Shown here: positions 12,265-22,378 of the stretch, piece after piece
How positions within the stretch are numbered: position 1 is the stretch's first letter
How the letters are laid out: every line of letters begins with the position of its first letter
Assembly (NCBI GenBank): GCA_026686845.1
Contig: JAIVEN010000015.1
Span: forward strand, 37,446,970-37,510,969
Origin: Adenanthera pavonina
Lineage: Eukaryota > Streptophyta > Magnoliopsida > Fabales > Fabaceae
Reading direction: 5' to 3'
DNA length: 64,000 nucleotides
Translations under genes and position numbers: made by a program
Notes under the pieces: generated by a model
What the model was told of the DNA's origin: nothing
Databases searched by the model: none
What the model saw: only the letters and a program-made list of their open reading frames with translations

Positions 12265-12730
12265 GACGGCCGGGGCGCAATCATTTGTTTTCCGGACTCG
12301 CGCAGTCTCGAAAAGCGTGCCACGAGCAGTTCTCGGGAACCGTGCCACATTCGGACAGACCGGTGAGGCGGGGAATCAGGTCACGCTTTCTTGGCGGTTC
12401 ATCCGGTCGCACCGGCTCAACCTGCCGGAGTATGGACCAGCCGATATCACGGGAGGAGAGAGAAAGCATCGGGACCCGGTCCGACCAGCAGAAAGTTGAA
12501 GCGAGCCGCCGCACGTCGCCGGATGGACCACTTCTCGCGGTCGGGTCGCACCTACCGGTGAAGCATGTCAACGGGTCGGACTTTCTCACCGGTTTGATCG
12601 GTGCATTCCCGGCCTGCAAGTTGGCGTAAACCGGACGGAAAACGAAACCGGGCCAGCCGGACTCGAACCATGATGCACAGAACCCGGCGGGGTGCTTCAG
12701 TTCAGTTTCAGAAACACACTGCGCAAAAGG

Positions 12731-12850
12731 TGGGGTGCAACACGAGGACTTCCCAGGCGGTCACCCATCCTAGTACTACTCTCGCCCAAGCACGCTTCAC
12801 TGCGGAGTTCTGATGGGATTCGGTGCATTAGTGCTGGTGTGATTGCACCC
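12731..12850 (-). rRNA. 5S rRNA copy 22 (G53 class, C-box variant)
   Basis: T53G, G7A, G31A, T93G: a block duplicate of copy 19. Confidence 0.97.
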
Positions 12851-13316
12851 GACGGCCGGGGCGCAATCATTTGTTTTCCGGACTCGCGCAGTCTCGAAAA
12901 GCGTGCCACGAGCAGTTCTCGGGAACCGTGCCACATTCGGACAGACCGGTGAGGCGGGGAATCAGGTCACGCTTTCTTGGCGGTTCATCCGGTCGCACCG
13001 GCTCAACCTGCCGGAGTATGGACCAGCCGATATCACGGGACGAGAGAGAAAGCATCGGGACCCGGTCCGACCAGCAGAAAGTTGAAGCGAGCTGCCGCAC
13101 GTCGCCGGATGGACCACTTCTCGCGGTCGGGTCGTAACTACCGGTGAAGCATGTCAACGGGTCGGACTTTCTCACCGGTTTGATCGGTGCATTCCCGGCC
13201 TGCAAGTTGGCGTAAACCGGACGGAAAACGAAACCGGGCCAGCCGGGTTCGAACCATGATGCACAGAACCCGGCGGGGTGCTTCAGTTCAGTTTGAGAAA
13301 CACACTGCGCAAAAGG

Positions 13317-13436
13317 TGGGGTGCAACACGAGGACTTCCCAGGAGGTCACCCATCCTAGTACTACTCTCGCCCACGCACGCTTAACTGCGGAGTTCTGAT
13401 GGGATCCGGTGCATTAGTGCTGGTGTGATCGCACCC
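13317..13436 (-). rRNA. 5S rRNA copy 23 (T52/T53 retained, T62G)
   Basis: One of four copies with the plant-type bases at 52 and 53, but T62G alters the end of the A box. Its promoter is damaged: 6 bp are missing between -1 and about -18, and the base at -1 is T instead of C (13437-13450). Confidence 0.97.
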
Positions 13437-13896
13437 ATCGGCGCAATCATTTGTTTTCAGGACTCGCGCAGTCTCGAAAAGCGTGCCACGAGCAGTTCTC
13501 GGGAACCGTGCCACATTCGGACAGACCGGTGAGGCGGGGAATCAGGTCACGCTTTCTTGGCGGTTCATCCGGTCGCACCGGCTCAACCTGCCGGAGTATG
13601 GACCAGCCGATATCACGGGACGAGAGAGAAAGCATCGGGACCCGGTCCGACCAGCAGAAAGTTGAAGCGAGCCGCCGCACGTCGCCCGATGGACCACTTC
13701 TCGCGGTCGGGTCGGACCTACCGGTGAAGCATGTCAACGGGTCGGACTTTCTCACCGGTTTGATCGGTGCATTCCCGGCCTGCAAGTTGGCGTAAACCGG
13801 ACGGAAAACGAAACCGGTCCAGCCGGACTCGAACTATGATGCACAGAACCCGGCGGGGTGCTTCAGTTCAGTTTGAGAAACACACTGCGCAAAAGG

Positions 13897-14015
13897 TGGG
13901 GTGCAACACGAGGACTTCCCTGGAGGTCACCCATCCTAGTACTACTCTCGCCCAAGCACGCTTAGCTGCGGAGTTCTGATGGGATCCGTGCATTAGTCCT
14001 GGTGTGATCGCACCC
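13897..14015 (-). rRNA. 5S rRNA copy 24 (C52 class, 1-nt deletion), next to the retrotransposon
   Basis: T52C, C28/C29 deletion, C18G and T96A. The retrotransposon is inserted 79 bp upstream of its 5' end, so the -1 to -30 promoter region is intact but everything beyond -79 is replaced. Confidence 0.96.
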
Positions 14016-14089
14016 GACGGCCGGGGCGCAATCATTTGTTTTCAGGACTCGCGCAGTCTCGAAAAGCGTGCCACGAGCAGTTCTCGGGA

Positions 14090-14094
14090 ACCGT
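14090..14094. repeat. Target-site duplication, left
   Basis: ACCGT directly before the TGTAACACC end of the element. It matches 21281-21285, and both come from the single spacer sequence gggaaccgtgccac found in other units. Confidence 0.95.
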
Positions 14095-16711
14095 TGTAAC
14101 ACCTCCTTTATAGGCCCATTTTCCCACATAATTAATCATTCTAAAGTCTATTTATATCATAGTAGGATCTTGAATCACAATAAATGCCATAACAAAATTT
14201 TTTCAACTTTGGCACTATTCATTTAATCTAATTCATTTATTCCAATTAAACTTTGGAAATTCATAACTAAATCAATAAAAATCGTATACATGTGATTCAA
14301 GTCTCCATGTGTAGCTTAAAACATTATTTACATGGGAAAAATATCAATCAGAGCAATTATTTGGCCAATTTGTACAGTATATTTCATGAATTACTACCAT
14401 TCATATAGTCAATTTCAGAAATTCCAGTTTTCTGGGCTAACTTTAAAAATTCACTATAAATCTTACACTCATCCTATTTGAGTGATCTTTGGACCACATG
14501 AAAGCTCTTTCTATCTAGTTTTTAAACATAGATAACATTCATACTTTATACATCAACTAGCCCATATTGTAGAACATTCATTTGGTAGTGGTCAGAATGA
14601 TCGTTTGTATCCTTATACTTACAATACAAAAATTGTAAGATATTTACATGACCATAATTCATCTTCATATCATGCCACACCTTAGCTAGAACTTAAAGGA
14701 ATATTAAAATCTAGAAAAAACTTATTTATCATCACATTTACCAATTTATGCAATATATCAAAACTCATGGCCGATGCTTTAATTATCACATTAATGGCCA
14801 AAGTCTTTCTCCTTTCCCTTCTCTTCCTTGGTGGACTTGCCATTGCTGCTACCTATTCATGGTTAATATTTGGGAGGGTGAGATTCAAAGAATCTCAGTA
14901 GTTAACACCCAACATGCCATCACATTATCACATTCAACATAAAAATATCAAGATAACACATTTTGCATACCTTAACACACTTTGAATGCATTATCACATT
15001 TGTGTCATATGAATTCATAAAAATTTTGGCAGAGTTTCGTTTTGACAAATGGACATCCCAGGGTCTCAATGCCCCTCCAACAACTCAGCCAATACACATA
15101 AATCATCTCAAATCATTATTGCAATCATATGACAAGGCATACAACACATTGAAACAAACATGATAACATAATGCTAGTATGGGAAATTAACTACCTTATG
15201 ATGCTCCCTTGCTTTCCAAACTTGGTCCACCACTTTTTGAGCTTTCCACAACCTTCTTGACCCTATCCACATCATCATTGAACCAATTTAGCCATTGGTT
15301 TTTCGGAATTACACAATGCTTTATACACTAAAACCCAAATTTTACACTTTGTTTTCCTTTGCTTTTTCTTTGTACAACATACTTGTTCCTAAGGTTTTGG
15401 ACCATGGGGAATCCATTTTTGAGGTCAAAATTATGAAATTCTGACTCTAAATACCTCCCCTATTCTGGCCGAAATTATCTCATAGTGATTAAGAAAAATT
15501 TCCTTCAAATCAATTCAAACCTTCCATGGATTCATGCTTCTAGTGTCTAGTCTATGCTTTCCCTTAAGTTTCATGGTCCAAAACTCATTCCTATGCTAAA
15601 ACCCAATTTGGATGAAACTATAAGGTGTAAAGGAAGAGAACTAAACCATAAATCATGCTTTAAAAACCATGGATAGTAAGCTTAGGGTAGTAACATAAAA
15701 GCTTACCGATTGGGTTTTTCAATTTTGCTTTGACTCCTCTTCCTTTTCTTCCTTTTTTTCTCCTTCCTTTTCTTGCGTTTTCTTCCTCTGTTTCAGCCAC
15801 TGGTTCAGCGTGAAAATGAAGAAGAAATAAGGCAATTTAATGACTTAATTGGGTGATTAACATTATGGCTAATCATGGTTAATTAACAAAAGTAACCATG
15901 ATTACTTTTTGTCTCCTTCTTCAACAAGTTTTCCTTCAAAAATCATTAAATTATTTGGACAATTGGCTGCAGCAAATCACGCATGAGAGAGAGAAAAATA
16001 TGTCCAAAAATTGTCCAATTTTCCTGATCCAGATATACCTCAATCCGGATACTTTTTAACCGTACCGATAAAACCGTCTTTATACTAATTTAGCATTTTT
16101 GGGATACAGGACTATTCTAATTTTATTTTTATATTTTCATAATTATCCTGTCCCACATGGTATCTGTGTATGGCCCATATCCTGATCCGATTTCTTTTTA
16201 ACCATCGGTAGGGCCCACGGTTTACTTTATCGGTTTACTGTTACTTTTGGACACTCGGCACTGATTATTTCTTTATTCTTGAATATTAACCCTCAGTGCC
16301 ATATACCATTGGACTTCTCTTATCGAGAGCTTCATTTTGACAGTAATTTTGCATATTAACAACATTGCCCTTGACCTGGGGTTAAATTATAATTTCTGGA
16401 ACTTTTGGGTCGTTAGGTGTAATTTTCCCCAAAATTCATAAAATTGGTTTCAATTGCTGCTTGCGTCCACCGCCTTCGTCTTTTCTTTCTTTCTTTCTTT
16501 CTTTTCTTTTTTTTTTCTTTTCCTCTTTTTTTTTTTCCCTTAGGGACAAAATCGTCATTTCCATATTTCTTAGAGGCAAAATGTAATTTCTCATTTTTCC
16601 ATCCAATCAGGAAAAATGACCTCTTTACCCTATTACACGTAAAACGGTGTCTGCCCATTTTTGTAAATTCTCTATACATTTTTGGTTATCTAATATTTTA
16701 GGGATGTTACA
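14095..16711 (-). repeat. 3' LTR of the retrotransposon (complete, 2617 bp)
   Basis: On the minus strand it runs TGTAACATCCC to GGAGGTGTTACA. The part at 15864-16711 is repeated at 20434-21280; the part at 14095-15863 has no partner because the 5' LTR is truncated. It is AT-rich and includes a CTTT-rich tract. No coding capacity was recognised; short frames of 64-88 codons are chance. The end at 14095 is fixed by the target duplication. Confidence 0.9.
16480..16541. repeat. CTTT/T-rich pyrimidine tract in the 3' LTR
   Basis: About 62 bp of almost pure C and T with (CTTT) runs and long T runs. The partner at 21050-21110 is 1 bp shorter, typical of slippage. Confidence 0.9.
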
Positions 16712-16714
16712 ATT

Positions 16715-16725
16715 CCCTCCCCCTT
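16715..16725 (-). other. Polypurine tract
   Basis: AAGGGGGAGGG on the minus strand, 3 bp before the TGTAACA start of the 3' LTR. This is the expected primer for plus-strand synthesis and fixes the orientation of the element. Confidence 0.85.
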
Positions 16726-16739
16726 AAAATAAATTTCGT

Positions 16740-16859
16740 CCTCGAAATTTAGATATATACTAATACCTCTTATTACTTTTCTCTTAATTTCCCAATTTTC
16801 CAGACCATTTATACCAGAGCAATACTCTTATTTCTCACTTACTTGACTTTTCAGTCAAT
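16740..16859 (-). pseudogene. Chromodomain-type C-terminal tail relic
   Basis: VRNKSIALV is encoded at 16812-16838, followed after a stop by MVW. In-frame stops at 16851-16853 (TGA), 16839-16841 (TAA) and 16809-16811 (TAA) fall where the family usually has R, Q and K codons. Two of these fit C-to-T change, as expected in methylated DNA. Confidence 0.75.
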
Positions 16860-17291
16860 ATTTTACCCTGGTATCATTTAGTCATTTATAATACTTGAAG
16901 AGTCTGGTTCATATTCTTTAAACTGGGAATTGTGAGAACATCATAAACTAACTTGACTTTAGGGGTATTGAGAATTTTCACTCGTAACATCCTTATTCTT
17001 AGTTCCATAACTTTCTCTTATCTTATTCATGCTATACTTTCTTTATTGGCACCTAATATTATCTCTTTCTCTACTTCCATGCTATTCACATGAATAATCT
17101 TTCTATTAAGCATAAGCTGACTACACCAGCTTTGCTTACATGGCACTTACAAGACCATCGTTTCCTTCTTTTCTTTTTCCTTACCTCAAGTCCACTCATC
17201 TTTTATTTCATTATCACTCGAGGTTCTTGGTGTTCTCATAATACTTCTATGTTATAATCATAGAGATCATAACTCATTTTAACTTATCACA

Positions 17292-17382
17292 ATTCCGTAT
17301 CTTGAGAGCATTATTTACCGCTGCTATATGTGGGAATATATATTTTTTGTAAAAATTTATTATATAAAACATAGGCGACTAT
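17292..17382 (-). pseudogene. RNase H domain relic
   Basis: IVAY (17371-17382) and, in another frame, AAVNNALKIRN (17292-17324) are spaced as in the Ty3/gypsy RNase H segment. A frameshift lies between them. Confidence 0.75.
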
Positions 17383-17495
17383 CCTCAACTCAACCCTGCT
17401 ATATTACTCACACCATGATCCATACTTTCTTTCCTTATTATCGACCCCTTGGGTTATCATCGGATCAAGATTAATCATCTCAGGGGAGGAGGTTT

Positions 17496-17948
17496 AGCCT
17501 CTTTCAATTCATAAAAACTCATTTCTTACCTCTTTTCCCACAAACTTTTCTTCTTAATCAAGCGGTAAGACAGTCTGGGAAAAATTTTTCACAATAAAAT
17601 TTTTTATAACATGTTACTAGACTTAGTAAATCTCTCATCTTATTCCGGTTTTCAGTCTCTCCCACTCATAACTTTACTTACTTTATTAGGATCTACTGCG
17701 ACCCTTGGGAGATTCTATAACCCACTGACCGTACTTTCATGAGCTATATTCACTGAATTTAGTAAGTCAATAATTTTATTTAAAATATTTTAAAAATTCT
17801 CAATCATCCTTTATGCTCGTTACAGATTCGGAGTACCTTAGCACCTCATTCTTGAGAACCACCATTACACTACTTATACTTTTATTCATGTAGTCTTAGC
17901 AGGTGCATTTGTAAGACTATTTGGCTTCATCATAACTTCATGGTGCCC
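17496..17948 (-). pseudogene. Reverse transcriptase domain relic, catalytic aspartates lost
   Basis: Five recognisable segments in order over 450 bp. The LTNAPA motif is well kept. The catalytic motif has become LKNE followed by VLRYSESV. Then come EH..LRIF, VAVDPNKVSKVMS and MSFYELKEA. There are several frameshifts and TGA/TAA stops. Confidence 0.8.
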
Positions 17949-18581
17949 TTATTTAACAATTAACACATCTTTTCTTTCTTACTCTTTATATTTTCCTCAT
18001 TTGAGCTCACTTAACTATTGAATGCTCAGGGCTCTGTATGTACTCATGCCAAAATTGGTCTTATATAATACTGTCAATGTGCTTCATTTCAAGCCATAAC
18101 TTATCTATCTAACCTTTAAATATTTTACTATTTTAATTTCTAGGCCATTCAACCACTATTTCCATCTTTCTTCTATCAACTGTTTACTATCCAATAATGG
18201 TATCTCATCACCATTTTCATTTTCATTTTCATTGCTCATACTGCTTCATGCTCTTTGCTCTAGTTTTTGTCAATTTAGAGTCTCAACTTACCTTTCTGCC
18301 TTCATGTATAAACATATTCCCAAACCCAATACTTTTACTTATCTTAGCATGGCCTTTCGATTATCTTCGCTTTTATGGGTTGGGGTCTTAATGATATTAA
18401 GGCAGTGGTCATTGCTCTTTATCACTTCTCATACTTCTACTTTATTGCTTTTATCCATAACTTCCTTAGCTGCTTAGTCAAGGTTAATTAGTGATTTGGC
18501 ATCTTGAGGGAGATTTCTCAACCCTTTAACAGTCTCTTGCTAACTCAGTTAGAATCTAGCCTTCGGCCTCTCACCATTTTT

Positions 18582-18726
18582 GGCTCATTTGGGCATCACC
18601 CCAGGAGCTACCTTTCATCTGCCTCACCTCGGTGGCCTTTATCATATGGAGGATTTCATCTTTCTTGGCTCAATTGGGCTTCTTCCCAAGAGCTTGCTCA
18701 ATTGGGCTTAAACCCAAGAGCTACCT
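18582..18726. repeat. Three imperfect copies of an about 30-bp motif
   Basis: Copies at 18582-18613, 18667-18695 and 18696-18726 share ggctcaattgggc followed by cccaagagct. The last two are in direct tandem. Confidence 0.8.
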
Positions 18727-19786
18727 CCCTTCATTCTCACCTTGGCAGCTAACGAAAGATTTCATTCATTGTGAGATCTTCCGGCCACAAACATTCTTTC
18801 TATAGCTAGATTTCATACCAAAATTAGCAATCCACCATCTCAAGGTTTCATAATCCCCTAAAGTGCTTGCCACTATTTTCCCCTTTCTTGTTTCATAATT
18901 TTTTACCTTGAACATCGTACATACATATTCTTCCTGTACTCATATCTATGTTTGCATTACTTTATACTTGCATCATATCTTGTTATACTGAACTTATGGG
19001 GTTTCAGTACTAATGACAAACCCATTATTGTCATATATTATCTCCATGGGATCTTCTTTTGGATCCTTCTCTAGTTCCTTTTCTGAGACTTTTGACACTT
19101 CAACTTCTTTCTACAATAACATATTGCCTAGAACATATAGGCAATGAAACAATTTTCCAAATATGATATACTTAATTATAGAACTTAAAATCTGGTTATG
19201 GCATCAAGTATTTGCTCAACCCATCAACTTTAAGGGAGCCTATAATCATGATGTCCTTTTATAAATTTCTTCGCTTCTAATCCAATACTTAGAGAATACA
19301 TAGCTAAAACATATCCTCCAAATCCCACGTGACATTCATCATAGATACCTCTAACATCTATTTGGATTTGGAGTCCTTAATTTAGTTAGAAGAAGCTACT
19401 ATCTTCATTAAAGAATTCATCTAACCCAAACTCATTGAATTATCATAGTTTATGGGTTGATTAACTTCTTACCTTGATCATACATTAGTCTTCTTATTTT
19501 TTTTTTCATTCATTTCCTACTGGCCTCTTTCATTCATTACTGAAAACTTCTTGCCACTAGACTTATTTATAGGTGATGTACTTACTTTCATATTCATTGT
19601 CATCACCTACCATCACATTTCTTTGCTACTTTCGAGTCAGTGGCTGGACATTCGAGAAAAGCCTTAAGTAAACATTCATACTAGTTGCTGATTAATGAGG
19701 TTTCATATCTTTCTAAAATCATCCTAGGTCATCCTTTTTCAGAGAACTATCAGTATTGTAGGGCTCATCATCTCATTCTCTGTGGA

Positions 19787-19840
19787 GGTCTACTGCAACC
19801 TCATTATTGGTCTACTGTGACCATGAGATCTACTGCGATC
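19787..19840. repeat. Three copies of a 14-bp motif
   Basis: ggtctactgcaacc (19787), ggtctactgtgacc (19809) and gatctactgcgatc (19827). A very similar 14-mer lies at 17690-17703 in the RT relic. Confidence 0.7.
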
Positions 19841-20433
19841 TCTAAGCCCTACTAGGATCCTCTATGATCCTACATCATCTTTTTACTGATAGGATCTAAC
19901 CGTGATCTAACTCTGAAAGAATTCAAGACCTAAGGTAAATAAACAATATATAAAACATCCTCAGCTAATCCAGCAACTACAATTAGCTATCCTTAAGACT
20001 AATCCCTTATGCCCCCTAGAATATTCTTAGGCCAGATTTTCATGAAACGATACTTCATACTTGTAGGGAAAACTATAATCAAGAAGAGTATCTTTCTTTT
20101 CTTGCTACGATTATTTCATAGCTTCATTCTCTTTCTACTTTTCTTACATTTATTAGGTAGTAGACATAAAACTTTGATTATTCAAACTATTCCTCGTAAT
20201 TTTGCTAACCTCTACTAGCATACTCAATTGCCTACTTCGTATTAGGCCTTCATTTTCCTGATGGCTGGCTTTATTCCTCTTCTTAGCTTTTCTGTCTTCC
20301 ACCTCTAGTCGTCATACCATCATAACAAGGTGGAGTTCCGCACTAACTGTATAAAGGTGGCTTCGTACTTACTTACTGACTAATCCATCGCTTGTCGGAA
20401 CATAATGATCTCATCTTCATCCTCATTTCTATC

Positions 20434-21280
20434 TATGGCTAATCATGGTTAATTAACAAAAGTAACCATGATTACTTTTTGTCTCCTTCTTCAACAAGTT
20501 TTCCTTCAAAAATCATTAAATTATTTGGACAATTGGCTGCAGCAAATCACGCATGAGAGAGAGAAAAATATGTCCAAAAATTGTCCAATTTTCCTGATCC
20601 AGATATACCTCAATCCGGATACTTTTTAACCGTACCGATAAAACCGTCTTTATACTAATTTAGCATTTTTGGGATACAGGACTATTCTAATTTTATTTTT
20701 ATATTTTCATAATTATCCTGTCCCACATGGTATCTGTGTATGGCCCATATCCTGATCCGATTTCTTTTTAACCATCGGTAGGGCCCACGGTTTACTTTAT
20801 CGGTTTACTGTTACTTTTGGACACTCGGCACTGATTATTTCTTTATTCTTGAACATTAACCCTCAGTGCCATATACCATTGGACTTCTCTTATCGAGAGC
20901 TTCATTTTGACAGTAATTTTGCATATTTACAACATTGCCCTTGACCCGGGGTTAAATTATAATTTCTGGAACTTTTGGGTCATTAGGTGTAATTTTCCCC
21001 AAGATTCATAAAATTGGTTTCAATTGCTGCTTGCGTCCACCGCTTTCGTCTTTTCTTTCTTTCTTTCTTTCTTTTCTTTTTTTTTTCTTTTCCTCTTTTT
21101 TTTTTCCCTTAGGGACAAAATCGTCATTTCCATATTTCTTAGGGGCAAAATATAATTTCTCATTTTTCCATCCAATCAGGAAAAATGACCTCTTTACCCT
21201 ATTACAAGTAAAACGGTGTCTGCCCATTTTTATAAATTCTCTATGCATTTTTGGTTATCTAATATTTTAGGAATGTTACA
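20434..21280 (-). repeat. 5' LTR of the retrotransposon, truncated to 847 bp
   Basis: The first 847 bp of the LTR in transcription sense. Compared with 15864-16711 I count about 12 substitutions (10 of them transitions) and one 1-bp indel. The last 1.77 kb of this LTR and the primer-binding site are missing. Confidence 0.9.
21050..21110. repeat. CTTT/T-rich pyrimidine tract in the 5' LTR
   Basis: Partner of the tract at 16480-16541, one T shorter. Confidence 0.9.
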
Positions 21281-21285
21281 ACCGT
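21281..21285. repeat. Target-site duplication, right
   Basis: ACCGT directly after the TGTTACA end; the spacer continues with gccacattcgg as in uninterrupted units. Confidence 0.95.
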
Positions 21286-21672
21286 GCCACATTCGGACAG
21301 ACCGGTGAGGCGGGGAATCAGGTCACTCTTTCTTGGCGGTTCATCCGGTCGCACCGGCTCAACCTGCCGGAGTATGGACCAGCCGATATCACGGGAGGAG
21401 AGAGAAAGCATCGGGACCCGGTCCGACCAGCAGAAAGTTGAAGCGAGCCGCCGCACGTCGCCGGATGGACCACTTCTCGCGGTCGGGTCGGACCTACCGG
21501 TGAAGCATGTCAACGGGTCGGACTTTCTCACCGGTTTGATCGGTGCATTCCCGGCCTGCAAGTTGGCGTAAACCGGACGAAAAACGAAACCGGGCCAGCC
21601 GGGCTCGAACCATGATGCACAGAACCCGGCGGGGTGCTTCAGTTCAGTTTGAGAAACACACTGCGCAAAAGG

Positions 21673-21792
21673 TGGGGTGCAACACGAGGACTTCCCAGGA
21701 GGTCACCCATCCTAGTACTACTCTCGCCCAAGCACGCTTCACTGCGGAGTTCTGATGGGATCCGGTGCATTAGTGCTGGTGTGATCGCACCC
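21673..21792 (-). rRNA. 5S rRNA copy 25 (G53 class), first right of the retrotransposon
   Basis: Full length, T53G only. Confidence 0.97.
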
Positions 21793-22258
21793 GACAGCCG
21801 GGGCGCAATCATTTGTTTTACGGACTCGCGCAGTCTCGAAAAGCGTGCCACGAGCAGTTCTCGGGAACCGTGCCACATTCGGACAGACCGGTGAGGCGGG
21901 GAATCAGGTCACGCTTTCTTGGCGGTTCATCCGGTCGCACAGGCTCAACCTGCCGGAGTATGGACCAGCCGATATCACGGGAGGAGAGAGAAAGCATCGG
22001 GACCCGGTCCGACCAGCAGAAAGTTGAAGCAAGCCGCCGCACGTCGCCGGATGGACCACTTCTCGCGGTCGGGTCGGACCTACCGGTGAAGCATGTCAAC
22101 GGGTCGGACTTTCTCACCGGTTTGATCGGTGCATTCCCGGCCTGCAAGTTGGCGTAAACCGGACGGAAAACGAAACCGGGCCAGCCAGGCTCGAATCATG
22201 ACGCACAGAACCCGGCGGGGTGCTTCAGTTCAGTTTGAGAAACACACTGCGCAAAAGG

Positions 22259-22378
22259 TGGGGTGCAACACGACGACTTCCCAGGAGGTCACCCATCCTA
22301 GTACTACTCTCGCCCACGCACGCTTAACTGCGGAGTTCTGATGGGATCCGGTGCATTAGTGCTGGTGTGATCGCACCC
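22259..22378 (-). rRNA. 5S rRNA copy 26 (T52/T53 retained, T62G)
   Basis: Plant-type bases at 52/53, T62G, and C105G. C105G first appears here and is not seen left of the element. Confidence 0.97.

Larger units (their letters stand above)
1..14094 (-). repeat. 5S rDNA tandem array, left segment (24 complete units plus one gene end)
   Basis: Head-to-tail repeats of about 586 bp, each a 120-nt 5S rRNA gene on the minus strand and a 466-bp spacer. Read on the sense strand, the spacer begins with a T-run terminator, then holds a tRNA-type B-box-like 11-mer and a second T4 run about 90 nt downstream. A GC-rich middle follows with an 8-bp dyad (ACCGGTGA/TCACCGGT). The spacer ends in the upstream promoter region (A-rich stretch at -15 to -27, GC-rich to -1). 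Two units are 564 bp because of a 21-bp spacer deletion; one is 580 bp. Up to about 9.4 kb most spacers read gggaaccgg at a diagnostic site; from about 9.5 kb they read gggacccgg. No other gene is seen in the spacers. Confidence 0.97.
16724..17948 (-). pseudogene. Decayed pol polyprotein (RT, RNase H, chromodomain-type tail)
   Basis: Read on the minus strand, family motifs appear in the right order but in shifting frames with stops. At 17898-17948 is the RT motif ending SLTNAPA. At 17813-17865 is the catalytic region, where the family's aspartate pair reads LKNE. At 17664-17702 is a VDPNKV motif and at 17496-17525 MSFYELKEA near the RT/RNase H boundary. At 17371-17382 is IVAY and at 17292-17324 AAVNNALKIR (RNase H). 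At 16812-16838 is VRNKSIALV, flanked by stops, in the chromodomain-type tail. The frame end at 16724-16750 reads KFRGRNLF then TAA. RT cannot be active without the aspartates. Integrase is missing or unrecognisable. Assignments rest on motif memory, not a search. Confidence 0.85.
17949..20433 (-). other. Internal retrotransposon DNA without recognisable genes
   Basis: 2485 bp of AT-rich, pyrimidine-rich (plus strand) sequence where gag, protease and the start of RT would be. No motif could be assigned with confidence; the longest open frames are about 80 codons. It contains two small repeat clusters, at 18582-18726 and 19787-19840. It ends abruptly at the truncated 5' LTR. Confidence 0.7.
14095..21280 (-). 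mobile_element. Ty3/gypsy chromovirus-type LTR retrotransposon, decayed
   Basis: A 7186-bp AT-rich insertion in a GC-rich spacer. The outer ends are TGTAACA/TGTTACA and are flanked by a perfect 5-bp target duplication. Transcription sense is the minus strand: the polypurine tract and the 3' end of the pol relic abut the LTR at 14095-16711, making that the 3' LTR. The 5' LTR survives only as 847 bp at 20434-21280. Internal DNA (16712-20433, 3722 bp) has no long open frame but keeps relics in the order RT, RNase H, chromodomain-type tail. The integrase is largely gone, since only about 430 bp separate the RNase H and tail relics. The primer-binding site is not seen and was presumably lost with the 5' LTR end. 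The tail and LTR length suit the Tekay/Del clade (inference). Confidence 0.95.

Noticed and set aside
1..14094. CRISPR-like regular repeats
   Set aside because: The repeating unit is 586 bp with a 5S rRNA gene inside; spacers are also conserved. This is tandem rDNA.
16413..16679. Lysine/arginine-rich frame (and its phenylalanine-rich mirror) in the LTR
   Set aside because: It is produced by the CTTT/T-rich tract and is repeated at 21006-21248 for the same reason.
14095..16711. A separate insertion at 14095-15863 next to an 847-bp-LTR element
   Set aside because: The target duplication pairs 14090-14094 with 21281-21285, and TG/CA ends lie at 14095 and 21280. One element with a truncated 5' LTR is simpler.
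18197..18752. Short open frames of about 64-82 codons inside the retrotransposon
   Set aside because: They are on the strand opposite to the element, have low-complexity hydrophobic content and no family motif.
14095..21280. Cassandra-type element carrying 5S-like LTRs
   Set aside because: No 5S-like sequence is seen inside the LTRs; the element only landed in a 5S spacer, and its LTRs are far longer.
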